Of a stretch of DNA of 64,000 bases, positions 10,637 through 21,060 are shown one piece after another. Every line of letters begins with the position of its first letter. The first letter of the stretch is position 1. Location of the stretch: the NCBI GenBank assembly GCA_035048485.1, contig CM068593.1, forward strand, positions 87,001 to 151,000, written 5' to 3'. A program made the translations under genes and the position numbers. The notes beneath the pieces were generated by a model. That model saw only the letters and a program-made list of their open reading frames with translations. It was not told the origin of the DNA and did no database searches. The stretch is from Pteria penguin. Lineage: Eukaryota > Mollusca > Bivalvia > Pterioida > Pteriidae.

Positions 10637-10800
10637 CTTACGCAAGGTATTTCGCGTGTACAGATGTTTGACCTTGAATCGCTTCTCTGCTGGAATAAAC
10701 AATTCTCCTCGCGATGAACTTACGCAAGTTATTTCGCGTGTACAGATGTTTGACCTTGAATCGCCACTCTGCTGGAATAAACAATTCTCCTCGCGATGGC
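10637..10800 (+). repeat. Two copies of an 82-bp tandem repeat
   Basis: Units start CTTACGCAAG at 10637 and 10719 and include TATTTCGCGTGTACAGATG, TTTGACCTTGAATCGC, TCTGCTGGAATAAACAATTC and CTCGCGATG. Frames reading through both copies are not supported as genes. Confidence 0.85.
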
Positions 10801-10904
10801 CTTTAGTACTGCCGCTTTCCCCAATATACAAAAGAAAGACTTGACAATGTCTCGTATTCCACAGGTAAAGCACTGTAACTGGCGATTAATTCACACACGT
10901 TTGA

Positions 10905-11405
10905 AGTCCTGTATAACAGCGGCGCAGTGCGAGGTATTAAGCAAGGCAAATTCACCGCGCTTCTCTAATGTGTAATGCCGACGCTCGGAGAAGATTTCTT
11001 TATAGCCTTGTTCAGCAGTAGCTCGTAGAATGTAAATTTGCTTTTTTTTTTTTTTGTTTTTTTTTTTTTTGGGGGGGGGGGGGGGGTGGTTTTTTTTTTT
11101 TTGGGGTTTTTTTTGTTTAAGAATTCGAATGCATAATACTTTCTCAAACTCTATTTTATAGAAAGCACTTTAAATCGCGATTGAATTAATCGCGAGTTAC
11201 TGCGCCTTGTCCATGGAAGAAGTCCTATATCACAGCGGTGTCGTGCAAGGTATTAAGCAAGGCAAATTGACCGCGCTTCTGAAGATATGTTTATTGCGTT
11301 GTTCATCAGTAGAGTGCCCAAAATTTGATTTTTGTTTAAGAAATCGAAATCAAAATGCTTTCTCAAACTCTTGTTTTTATAATTTGTTCATACGACGAAT
11401 AAAAA
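10905..11405 (+). repeat. Degenerate direct duplication around a homopolymer block
   Basis: About 10,908-10,966 and 11,216-11,280 share AGGTATTAAGCAAGGCAAATT and CCGCGCTTCT. Their downstream parts share TTGTTCA-CAGTAG and later ACTTTCTCAAACTC (11,130-11,150 and 11,360-11,375). The two ~200-bp copies are diverged, and the first is interrupted by the poly-T/poly-G block. Confidence 0.6.
11041..11118. repeat. Poly-T / poly-G homopolymer block
   Basis: Nearly 80 bp consist of long T runs, a run of about 17 G, and further T and GGGG runs. On the minus strand this gives a meaningless Lys/Pro-rich frame. Such blocks are prone to sequencing and assembly error, so the true length is uncertain. Confidence 0.85.
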
Positions 11406-11409
11406 ATAC

Positions 11410-11840
11410 TTGAAAGTTACGCAAGTAAGATATTTTTATAAAAAAATCTTTAAATTGCTCACTTTCAAATACCGGGAAACATGTTTCATAGTAAAATCGT
11501 TACGGAAAATCGTTTCGTAATGTTTTGGAAACTAAAAGACTAAAAATAAGACAGTTTTGAACATTACGTAATTTTTAAAAAACTTTAAATTGAAATAGAG
11601 GCCAAACTAAAAGAGATAGATAATATCGGCCGATGAAAGTTCTAAAGATATGAACCTAGAGAACATAACAGTGAAAATTTGAGAGATCTACCATTAAAAC
11701 TAAAAGCTACATACGCGAAAATCGAAAAATATTAAATCTTACGTAATTCTCTTAAAACGTCGTATATTTCGAAAAATTTTTTCATTAAACGGGAGTATGT
11801 GTCTGTGAGAATGAATAGCCGAAAGATGAAATTTCAAAGT
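11410..11840. other. No gene seen
   Basis: AT-rich sequence, with ACGTAATTTTTAAAAA-type stretches and GTTACGGAAAATCG. No coding support. Confidence 0.45.
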
Positions 11841-11844
11841 AAAG

Positions 11845-12660
11845 AGTCGGTAGATACCCTCATTCCCTATCATGCTACCAATTTTCACATCTCTACCTTC
11901 TTTAATAAGCGAGCTTTAGCTGAAACCATTTCATTAAACATTAATGAACTTTATGTGACGTTGAAAGCATCACTTTAAAGGGGGTTGTCGTGTTTAAACC
12001 TAAATAACTCGAAAACGGTAAGAGTTAGCGAAAATTTGATGGAAATGTTATGCATATAAATTTTCGCGCAGAATCGATTGCAACAATCCCCGATTCGATA
12101 AGATGAAAATTAATGGAGTTATGACGTCATTTACAAAGTATGACGTCATTTTCAGGAATTTGGTACCATGCCAATTCCCTTTTGTCAGTCGGTAGATATT
12201 TGCATTCTCTTTTATGCTACCAAATTTCATACCTCTAGCTTTATCAATACGCGAGACACAGGTACCTGAAGTTTTAAATTGTATTTTCAGGAAAGGCCAA
12301 ACACTGAACTTTGACCGCAAATATCTCGAAAACGGTAAGAGATATCGAAAATCTGAGACCAGACCTTTCTCCTTTAACTACTTTTTCACGCAGAATCGAT
12401 TGCAACAATCCCCGATTCGATACGATGAAAAATAAGGGAGTTATGACGTCATTTAGAAAAGTATGACGTCATTTTCAGGAATTTGGCACCTTGCCAATTC
12501 CCTTTTGTCAGTCGGTAGATATTTGCATTCTCTTTTATGCTACCAAATTTCATACCTCTAGCTTTATCAATAAGCGAGACACAGGTACCTGAAGTTTTAA
12601 ATTGTATTTTCAGGAAAGGCCAAACACTGAACTTTGACCGCAAATATCTCGAAAACGGTA
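11845..12660 (+). repeat. TGACGTCA repeat array, further units
   Basis: From about 11,845 the sequence rejoins the repeat family (TCGGTAGATAC, ATGCTACCAATTTTCA, AAAGGGGGTTGTCGTGTT). It continues through two units with TGACGTCA pairs at 12122/12141 and 12444/12464. The array then runs into copy 2 of the 1.1-kb duplication. The variant ACACAGGTACCTGAAGTTTTA is shared by the two units here, so they are closer to each other than to the 9-kb units. Confidence 0.8.
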
Positions 12661-13755
12661 AGAGATATCGAAATTCTGTTGCTGGTATTTACCATTTTAC
12701 TTTTTCACGCAGAATCGATTCCAACCGTCCCCGCCTCGATCCGATGAAAAATAAGGGAGATATGACGTCATTTACAAAGTATGACGTCATTTTCAGGAAT
12801 TTGGCTCCATGCCAAATTCCTCTTGTCAGTCGGTAGATATTCTCAATCTCTATCATGCTACCAAATTTCACACCTCTATCTTCCTCAATAAGCGAGCTAT
12901 AGGCGAAAACATTTCATGAATAATTAATGAGTGTTGATGACGTCACAAACATCACTTTAAAGGGGGTTGTCGTGTTCAAACGCAAATAACTCGAGAACCG
13001 TAAGAGTTAGCGAAAATCTGAGAACTCTCTACTGGTAGGTATTTGAACGCTCTATCGAATGGAAGAAACCCGATCAAAATCCGACTGCAAATAAAGTCGC
13101 TAGACCTTGCCAAAGATTTGATTCGAAAATTTTCAATAATTTCAAAAATATTGGCAGCATGCCATTTTCATTCTAGAGGTAGATTAAGAATGTGGAAACA
13201 TGTTTAGATATAAAATTTCATGCCGATATCTCATTTAATAAGAGAGATATTAACGTATGAATATTTAATTAGCTTTGATGACGTCATAGCGAATTTTCCC
13301 ACGCTCATTGTGACTTTATTTATGGTCCGATTTCAAAAATTTTTCATATTCCAAATCAGACCATTAAAATCTTTCATCCCACTGTCTAAAATCTAAGATT
13401 GAAATATTTTTTTTGAAATGAAAACAATCGGGTCAAGGTCAACTTTTTCGGGGTAGAGCTACGAAATTGACGCAGTGACATAAAATCTTGCATCTCCTTT
13501 TCTGAATCGAATGCTGAAAATTTCATTCCAATCGGACAAATAATAAGGAAGATATAGCGATTCAAAATTTTGGCGTCGTAGGTGGCGCTGCGCGCTTATA
13601 AGCGGTAATTTAGAAAATTAAAAAAATCAAATCTTGAAAATTTAATTTCGAATCGAACACTGAAAACAGAATAGTAATATCTTTAATAATGAGTGATTTC
13701 TGAGCGGTCACAAAAAAAAAAAACGGATGAAGAATAATAATAATAATAATAATAA
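12626..13755 (+). repeat. 1.1-kb direct duplication, copy 2 (partner 9170-10297)
   Basis: Second copy of the segment described at 9170-10297, with TGACGTCA at 12763, 12782, 12938 and 13279. It ends in a longer (AAT)n run and then AAGAAAAGACAGTAG. Confidence 0.85.
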
Positions 13756-13865
13756 GAAAAGACAGTAGAATAATAAAAGGTTTCACAAGTGAAACTTGTG
13801 AAACCTAATAAGAAAAGACAGTAGAATAATAAAAGGTTTCACAAGTGAAACTTGTGAAACCTAAT
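13752..13865. repeat. Tandem pair of 13-bp-arm hairpins
   Basis: A 58-bp unit (TAAGAAAAGACAGTAGAATAATAAAA + hairpin) is present twice. The hairpin is AGGTTTCACAAGT-GAA-ACTTGTGAAACCT, a perfect 13-bp stem. A single arm (AGGTTTCACAAGTT) also occurs at 10,329-10,343 after the other copy of the 1.1-kb repeat, so the motif belongs to the end of this repeat family. Confidence 0.85.
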
Positions 13866-14430
13866 AATAATAATTGAATTAATGAAAAGAATAATAATGG
13901 TGAGAATCATGGTATTTATATTCATGAAAAATAGCTGAATTGAAAAAAAAAACCAATTGTAAATACATAAATAAGAATAACTACATAATTTTATTAATTA
14001 AAAATAAATAAAATAGAATTAGAATGTAATTTTCCTAGAGTCTTTATAGTATAAACTGACGAAGTTTTTCATAAATACCTGAGTGCATGTCTACGCAGTG
14101 ATTTCCATTATTATATTACATATGAAACCTTTAATGCGGGGTGTCATTTTAACATCACATTCAATGCATGTATATATGGCGATATTTGCGGTAATTTAAT
14201 TAGATTACTTTTATTTCCTCCATCCGTACCACTATAAAGAGAATTACAAATGTAATCATGTGAACCGCGTTAACGCAAGGAGCGCACGCGCGTCCGGTCG
14301 AGCAGTCCTAGCACGTGTGCTAAAGCAGTCCTCGTGACCGTTTTTCGCGTTAACGTGAATGTTATGTTAGGACTGCACCCATCTGTATCATTCAAATTGT
14401 CTAATTAGTGTTCTCAATGCTACTCCATCC
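13866..14430. other. No gene seen; one GC-rich patch
   Basis: AT-rich except for 14,262-14,355, which holds CGCGTTAACG twice in an inverted-like setting together with GCGCACGCGCGTCCGGTC. No coding signal was recognised. Confidence 0.4.
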
Positions 14431-14440
14431 ATTGCTAATT

Positions 14441-14945
14441 TTACAAGTCGAATTTTTGGAAGTCTTGCTTAAATTCATTGAGAGATAACTCTCGTATAAC
14501 TTCTTTGCTTAACGCCACATTGCCTTTCTCTGCTTTTAGAATGAGAGCAAGTCATTCCTCCCATCCATTTTCGTAGAAAACTTGGTAAAGAACTGAGTTA
14601 TCAAAATTCTTACGTTCAGCTGTGGAATACAGAATCAGATCGATGTGCTTCTTTAAAGTTGATTTCATCATCCGCAATGCTATCTCTCTTTCTACGAAAG
14701 TTGTATGCTTAATCGGCATTGCAACGGCCTGAATGGCATTTAGTTCCAAAACGCATCCATCGATGTCATAATTGAAATTTAACCAAACAGATTGATCTAA
14801 TACTGCTCCTCTTAAAAATATTTTGTCCGTTCTTTTGAGAAATTCACCAGGTGAGCCATATTTTCTGAATATTTCGGAAATTTTTCCAAACAAGTCTCTC
14901 CAAAATCTTGTTCTGATATCAGATCGTCAACCTCCAATTTACGGC
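14441..14945 (-). pseudogene. Terminal exon of an unknown protein, with frameshift and in-frame TGA
   Basis: A strong acceptor (TTTTTTCAATAATTGCAG|GCCG) opens a minus-strand exon. The frame reads RKLEVDDLISEQDFGETCLE, then must lose or gain one base in an A run near 14,885. It continues ISEIFRKYGSPGEFLKRTDK and, further on, VLYQVFYENGWEE, then TGA (14,554-14,552). The same frame carries on for 36 codons (LALILKAEKGNVALSKEVIR and more) to TAA at 14,443-14,441. The TGA most likely replaced a Trp codon (GWEE-W-LALIL). I recognise no domain. Two lesions suggest a pseudogene, though the A-run shift could be a sequencing error. Confidence 0.5.
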
Positions 14946-16218
14946 CTGCAATTATTGAAAAAATACGTTTCAGTTTAAGGGAAATATGAAAGCCGAAGAA
15001 CAAAATGAGTATAAAATATAGATATTTTTTTTTGGTTAAGGATGGGTTCGAATCTAAAAATGCATGTCATAAAGAAAACGTGGTCAACCGAATGGCCGTT
15101 TTGTCCATATTGAAGCTGGAGATCATGAATAGCATTAGGAGACTTTCCGAGTCGCTTTGGTACGAGTTTTCATATTAACTAAATTATGTGGAAAGTGGTG
15201 AATAAAGTTCGGACTATGGTATTTGAAAGGGAATGTGTATGATTTATCTATCGCGATATAGGGTAAGGCATAGTGTTGGGGTCTGAGTTGTTGGGGACTA
15301 GGAGTCTCAGGTGTAAGGGTCTGGAGTGTAAGTTGTTTGGTGTAAGGGTAAAGTGTAAGAGTCTATCTAAAATGTGTACGTGTATGATGTACGGGTGAGG
15401 TGTAAGGCTTTATCTAAAACTTTATATAATACAGAAGACTCTTTAGTGAAGTTCGTGAACGAAAGAAATGAAGACCAGAATTGATAAGTTTTTATATGAT
15501 TTTGTATGCCTAGGCTTATGATTTCGATTGATGGATTTGGTTTAGATTGCTCGGACTTGTGTGGATCTATCCGTCCATTTTAATTTGTTTAGCTGTAATC
15601 TACAGTGACCGAAATATAACCGATACCTATCTAAGATAAACACTATGCGTATGAAGGAGCGGATACATAGTTTTAGATTATTTTAAAAATTACATTCAGT
15701 AAATATTGACATATAGAGAATCGATCAATCACTGACGAAACACAAACTTTGCATTTATGATACTGTATACTACAATCATGATCAAATTTGGAACAAGAGT
15801 GAAAGTAAATATCAAATAATCAAACCTTTTGAAATATTGGTAATATATCTAACACAGCAGTCAAATCAATAAATCCATGTTCTGCATTTGAATCAATCAT
15901 TCATACAGTCAGTGTCAAATACCTAATACGCGGGAAATCCTAGGTGAAAGTGAATGTAGAAGTCACGCGACATCTATGTTTAGTTATATTGATCGATCAC
16001 TTCGTCAATATATTTGTTTTTAAAGATCGATAGCCATTCAAATTTCCTACAACATTTTACCAAAATTGTTTAAATCGGTCATGCATATAAGAGATAATAT
16101 CCTCTGAAAGTGGAGGAAAATATTTGACATACAAAACATTTAACCAAAACAAAACCACGTGTTGTATTACCACGGTATATACAAATGAGATCTATTTTAG
16201 TAATTTTCATCGATCACT
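14946..16218. other. No gene seen; contains reverse-complement minisatellite traces
   Basis: Mostly unique AT-rich sequence. Between 15,240 and 15,420 there are scattered GTGTAAGGGT, GTGTAAG and TTGGGGTC motifs. These are the reverse complement of the CTTACAC hexamers that build the 1.2-2.4 kb minisatellite. Confidence 0.45.
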
Positions 16219-16229
16219 TCGTCAAAATG

Positions 16230-16497
16230 AAGCTGGCGTGGCCTAGTGGTATCGCATCGGACTCCTGATCGGGAGGCCGGGGTTTGAGTCCCGCTCTGGT
16301 CATGCCGGTGTCATGTCTTTCGGAGACAGTAAAAGCCGAGGCCCCGTGTCATGGTATGCATGGCACGTTAAAGATACCTCACTGCTTCGGGTGGGTCCGT
16401 TGCAAAGGTCAAGATTTGTATGTCCCGCATTAGGCAGATAACGTCACCATATACGTGAAATATTCGTGGTGTGACGTAAAAAAATCAATCAGTCAAT
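16230..16497 (+). mobile_element. tRNA-derived SINE with 11-bp target-site duplication
   Basis: The head is tRNA-like, with an A-box region (TGGCCTAGTGGT) and a B-box (GGGTTTGAGTCCC) in the usual spacing. It is followed by a conserved body (CACGTTAAAGATACCTCACTG) and a 3' tail GTGTGACGTAAAAAAATCAATCAGTCAA. It is flanked by perfect direct repeats TCGTCAAAATG at 16,219-16,229 and 16,498-16,508. This is a textbook retroposed insertion. The CCA-less, tailed structure shows it is not a working tRNA gene. Confidence 0.9.
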
Positions 16498-16512
16498 CGT
16501 CAAAATGCCTAT

Positions 16513-16534
16513 ACCCTAACCCTAACCCTAACCC
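16513..16534 (-). repeat. Interstitial telomeric repeat (CCCTAA)n
   Basis: ACCCTAACCCTAACCCTAAC: about 3.5 perfect units, immediately downstream of the SINE target-site duplication. Confidence 0.9.
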
Positions 16535-16747
16535 ATATGAATTATACACGGCCACTTTAAATAAATTGAATTTCTTTAAATGGAATTGGAAAAAGATATG
16601 CATTAAGTGATTCTTCTTTCAGTCATTTAATCAATACAATAGAAAGATCGAAACTTTCTTTAATCTCCTTATGTTCATAAAAACTATTCCAATTTTTGAT
16701 CAGGGGTTCATCGGTCAGGTGGTTCACTACCAAAGGTACGCTTATAT

Positions 16748-16806
16748 CCCTAACCCTAACCCTATCCCTAACACTAACTCTTCTTAAAGTGTTAGGGTTA
16801 GGGTTA
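16748..16806. repeat. Inverted telomeric repeats forming a hairpin
   Basis: CCCTAACCCTAACCCTAT-type units run into TTAGGGTTAGGGTTA in opposite orientation. CCCTAACACT (16,766-16,775) and AGTGTTAGGG (16,788-16,797) form a 10-bp stem with a 12-base loop. Confidence 0.85.
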
Positions 16807-16809
16807 AAT

Positions 16810-17144
16810 ATGTTTTGCGTTTATATACACTGTAGCTCTGTCACAGTATACGGTTAGTAAATACAAAATGAATTTAACAATTTTCCAGCTAAGACTATAA
16901 TTGTTTATCTATGTATATTTATCAAACATACGCATTTAACATATCAACTATCTCCATCCACGCTTCATTTCTTAATTGTTTTACATTTCCCTGACACCCA
17001 CTACCACTAATTTTTCAAAAAGCCTCCCCCTCTTTATACTTTCATCAACCACCACTGGTTCCTCCTCTTGTGTCAAATTTGGAGTTCTCTTATGTATATT
17101 ACTTATAGTTGTGATTGTTTAGTAAAAGTTTTAAATAAATAAAT
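16810..17144. other. No gene seen
   Basis: AT-rich sequence between the telomeric repeats and the 338-bp array. Confidence 0.4.
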
Positions 17145-17960
17145 GCAAAATACGAAAGTAACTGGTGTCACTTGACTGGCACTAACAACAATGTACCACA
17201 GCGGACATTCATGGACCCCTGAAATTCAGAGGTGAGACCAGGTGCCCGGGAGGAGTGAGCGTCCCCCGTTTGGCTAGCCACACCCGCCGCGAATGTCCTT
17301 ACACACAGACGAAACAACAATAATTCAACACTGTATATATAAATGAATGTGAACAAACACTGTATAGAAAGTGTCAAAGCCACATAACATCAGGAAAAGG
17401 TATAATAACACTTAAGTCAAACCCTCCGCGGGGAACTTTTTCACGAGCTCCACACTGCAAAGGGAATAAGTGTGACATTCATGCAAAATACGAAAGTAAC
17501 TGGTGTCACATGACTATGGCACTAACAATGTACCACAGTGGACATTCATGGACCCCTGAAATTCAGAGGTGAAACCAGGTGCTCGGGAGAAGTGAGCGTC
17601 CCTTGTTTGGCTAGCCACACCCGCCGCGAATGTCCTTACACACAGGCGAAACAACAATAATTCAACACTGTATATATAAATGAATGTGAACAAACACTGT
17701 ATAGAAAGTGTCAAAGCCACATAACATCAGGAAAAAGGTATAATAACACTTAAGTCAAACCCTCTGCGGGGAACTTTTTCACGAGCTCCACACTGCAAAG
17801 GGAATAAGTGTGACATTCATGCAAAATACGAAAGTAACTGGTGTCACATGACTATGGCACTAACAACAGTGTACCAAAGTGAACATTCATGGACCCCTGA
17901 AACTCAGAGGTGAGACTAGGTGCCCGGGAGGAGTGAACGTCCCCTGTTTGGCTAGCCATT
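17145..17960 (-). repeat. 338-bp tandem array related to the Naiad element 3' end
   Basis: Units start at 17,145, 17,483 and 17,821, so the period is exactly 338 bp. The third unit is cut at about 17,960. Each unit has GGTGTCACTTGACT or similar, GGACATTCATGGACCCCTGAA, GGTGAGACCAGGTGCCCGGG and CACACCCGCCGCGAATGTCC. The last two blocks align with the tail of the Naiad-type PLEs at 25.2 kb (plus) and 50.6 kb (minus). Reading the array on the minus strand gives 60-90-codon frames containing SSRAPGLTS, which also appears in the Naiad tail. I treat these as repeat frames, not genes. Confidence 0.85.
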
Positions 17961-18074
17961 AACAATAATAAAAACAAAACAAAGCAGACAATAAAATTAT
18001 TCATAAAATTGTCATTTGATAACTTTGATTCTCTTGATGATAATGACATGCGCTTAGCTAGGCACACAATATGT

Positions 18075-18180
18075 GGATGTTCCGCACTAAATTTGTAGTT
18101 GAAAGCGAGCGCCGAAGGCACGAGCCTTCTAAGGGGGTTCAGGGGGCATGCTTCCCCGGAAAATTTTGAAATATAGAACG
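18075..18180. repeat. Short GC-rich dispersed motif
   Basis: GCGAGCGCCGAAGGCACGAG followed by CCTTCTAAGGGGGTTCAGGG, GGCATGCTTCCCCGG and AAAATTTTGAAATA. From memory this motif is common as a dispersed sequence in marine invertebrate genomes. In this window it is a single copy, so I list it with low confidence. Confidence 0.3.
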
Positions 18181-19050
18181 ATGTAGAGAATATTTCCTGT
18201 CCTTTAGAACAAAATATAAAATCAAATAATACTCAAAATTGCATCTGCTGTATATCGAATTATTGCTTTAGAATTTCTATAAGGATTTAGAACATTGATC
18301 GGTACCAAACCTATCATGTATGTGGATGGTTGTTGATGTTTTGTTTAATCTATGATCCTTGGAACACAGGTACACATGTTCCCATAATTTTATAACATTT
18401 ATTTTATAATAGTAAAATCAAATTATTTTGTTAATATGTGTTTTTAAGTGGGTGCTTTAGCATCCAAACATACATGGTAGCTGCGCCCCTGCATGACAAC
18501 CGGTTGTCATGTGATCACAAGAATCAAAAGTTGTAATCACAATAAGCATTGGCTTATCTAGAGAGGGTTATGGGGTTGCAATTCCCCCCCCCCTTCTTTG
18601 GTCAGAAATTTTACCCCCCCCCCCAAAAAAATGTTATCTTCTCCCATTTTTAGGGTTGCAATCCCCCTTTCCGGACCAAATACTGCAAACAGTCATGGGA
18701 AACTTCAACCCCCAACAACTAACCAATCCCCCCTTCAAAAATGTCTAGATCCGCTAATGATATGTTTATTTAAGTTTTACAATACCTTTCTTACCTTCAA
18801 GAAAAAAGAATTCCGGGGATTCCCTGGACATTCCATTTCTTAGAATTTGCAAATTCATAGTCTCTGTAGAGAAAATTCTTTAATGTTTCTATGGCATCGT
18901 GTTTTAAGATAATTCTCAGTTGAGAAAATTTTCATTCTTAGTTAAGAAAATTCTTAAATTTTGAGACTGATTTTAGTCTGCGAATTATATTTGTTTATGG
19001 CATGTGGCCCATATGTAATATACAAAAAATTAATGATGACGAAAAGAAGA
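18181..19050. other. No gene seen; poly-C tracts
   Basis: Contains two imperfect copies of GGGTTGCAATCCCCC with poly-C runs (18,572-18,600 and 18,652-18,672). A plus-strand frame through them is Pro-rich by composition and unsupported. Confidence 0.4.
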
Positions 19051-19145
19051 TACTGTAAATCTGGTTTTATTCGTGAGGTTTTTATTTCTCGCGTGGATTT
19101 GTGAGTCGATTACCTCGCGAAAATAACATCCTCGCGAAAATTTGA
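19051..19145. repeat. CGCGAAAAT inverted-repeat type short element
   Basis: TACTGTAAATCTGGTTTTAT, TCGTGAGG, TCTCGCGTGG, CCTCGCGAAAATAAC and CCTCGCGAAAATTT form a small partly palindromic block, typical of short foldback repeats. No coding content. Confidence 0.4.
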
Positions 19146-19261
19146 ATGGCATCGTGTTATTGCAGAAAAATTGTGTTGCAGCAGAATCCTTCATGACATG
19201 TCGCTTCCTAGTCTGTATAGTATTAACATGTGAATTAAAGGGTCTGTCTCTTCTATTTCAG

Positions 19262-20393
19262 AAGCCAGATAGATATTCTATTTATTGTAAGCAGAAAATA
19301 AAAGGAGGAAAACTGAAAAGACACATAATTAGGAAACACAAGACTGGGAAGGAGGTACAAGAGATACTGAGAAAGCCTGCCCAAATCCAAAACAAATTTT
19401 TTGATGAGAAGAGGAAAGAAGGTATATATCTATTTAACATCAACCTCATGGCAAATAACCAAGCACCACAGATGAGGGAAAGACAGCCAGTTCAAAAGGA
19501 CCAATTGCGTGTATGCACAGAATGCAAAGGCTTCTTTTCTAACAAATATTTCTTCAAACATGCATGTATGCATGCATGTTATGCAGAAACAAAGCGGGAT
19601 GAAAAGGGGGAAAAGGCTAAAGTATTTCAGAGCTGCATACAAGAGTCATTTCAGTCAGCTGTACCCAAGTGCAAGGCAAACATGTGTATGAAATTCTCTA
19701 GACAAGTTGTGCAAACCAGCCAACCTACCAAACGAAGAGAAGCTAAAACAATTAAAACAGTACATTTCATCAGAAATTCCAGTCATGTACAATAAATTTA
19801 GTTTGAAAAAATATGCGTGGCTGCGCAGTCTTGTTGTTGCTCGACTTACGTTATTCAATGCCTGAAGAGGGGAGGAGACATCCAGGATGCTTCTGGATGA
19901 ATGGGAAGATGCAGAAAAAGGCAATTGGCTGCCTGAAAATGAAGTAGAAAAAAATATCAGATCCTGCAGAACAATACCTTTTAAATTAATTCAGCTTGGT
20001 GTACCTTCATGGAAAAGGCAAAAAATATGTTCCAGTGCTTGTTCCAAAAGACCTAGTTCCTGGTATAAGAATATTGAAAGAAAAGCGAAGGGAAATAAGA
20101 CAGGAAAATTCCTTCCTCTTCGCAACAAAAAAATGGTCTTTCACATTGTTCAGGATGGCTTGCTGTGCGAGAGGTATGCGCTGAAGCAGGTTTTGATTTT
20201 AACGTTACTGCCACCAAGATGAGACACCGAATTTTCTCAATCTATACAAGTCTGGATATGTCAGTGGAACACAGAAAAGTTTTCCTAGAGCATATGGGAC
20301 ATTAGGAAAGCATTAACAAGCAAAATTATCAATGCCCCCAAGGGATTTGTCATACTTGTATCATGGGCAGGATGCTGAGTAATGCAGATGAAG
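19262..20393 (+). pseudogene. Tyrosine-recombinase-like (Crypton-type) protein, main exon, decayed
   Basis: The exon opens after CTTCTATTTCAG|AAGCC and closes at GATGAAG|GTAAAC. The N-terminal part has a BED/C2H2-like finger (YSIYCKQKIKGGKLKRHIIR, then KH) and a second Cys/His segment (CTECKGFFSNKYFFKHAC). After a frameshift near 19,620 it reads KKYAWLRSLVVARLTLFNA, a stop in place of Arg, then RGEETSRMLLDEW. After another shift it reads YLHGKGKKYVPVLVPKDLVP. The last part reads TATKMRHRIFSIYTSLDM and FLEHMGH before a TAG. The ARLTLFNAxRGEE / ATKMRHR / HMGH series is the Arg-HxxR-like core of a recombinase-like family I associate with Crypton-type proteins. There are several frameshifts and stops, so this copy is dead. 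Confidence 0.55.
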
Positions 20394-20589
20394 GTAAACT
20401 ATTACTTTCGAGAAATTATGTATATTTTAGTTGTATCAGTAATATGTCTCTTTGAAATTTCAGCAGTATGCTAAGTCAACATCTTTAGACAAATGTTATG
20501 TACTTGCATTATTCACACAAGGAAAAGTGCAACATTCAGAGATCCACGAGTTTTTAGATCAAATTGTATTCACCCTCTGATTACTTATT

Positions 20590-21060
20590 TTAGCTCGCCG
20601 GGACTAATATCTACAGAGGTATTGTCGTACCCCCAGCGTTGTACTCTTTGTCATTGTCGTCCATAGACAGAAATATTAACCTTGAACTTAAGAACCATTG
20701 AAAGTCGGGCTTTCATATTTCACTATGCATTCCTTGTACAGCATACCATAATTTTTTACTTGGTGACCTTGACCTCAAAATTGACCCACTTTTCAAAAAC
20801 TTAACCTTGCTCGTAACTCTTGAATCATTTAAGATTGGGCTTTCATATTTTACATGTGCATTCCTTGTGACTAGACCTTTCCAACCATACCATATTTTTG
20901 ACCTAGTAACCTTGAATTTTAACCAAAAACTTTATCCTTGGCCATTACTTTTGAACCAGAATAGGTGGGCCTTTTATATTTCACATGTGCATTCCTTGTG
21001 ACAAGACCCTTAAGTCTTTACCATCATTTTTGACCTAGTGCCCTTGAATTGCTTCTATTT
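20590..21060 (+). repeat. Intronic ~130-bp tandem repeat, three units
   Basis: After TTTTAGCTCGCCGGGACTAA (a motif seen again at 23,513), three diverged ~130-bp units follow. They are anchored by GGGCTTTCATATTTCAC and TGCATTCCTTGTG at about 20,707, 20,837 and 20,967, each with TTTTTGACCTAGTRACCTTGAA. They sit in the first intron of the recombinase-like gene. Confidence 0.75.

Noticed and set aside
16232..16305. Possible functional tRNA gene
   Set aside because: A- and B-box are present, but it is the head of a SINE with a body, a tail and flanking target duplications.
17168..18121. Three related minus-strand frames (60-90 codons) that look like a small gene family
   Set aside because: They coincide with the 338-bp tandem units and with non-coding Naiad tail sequence.
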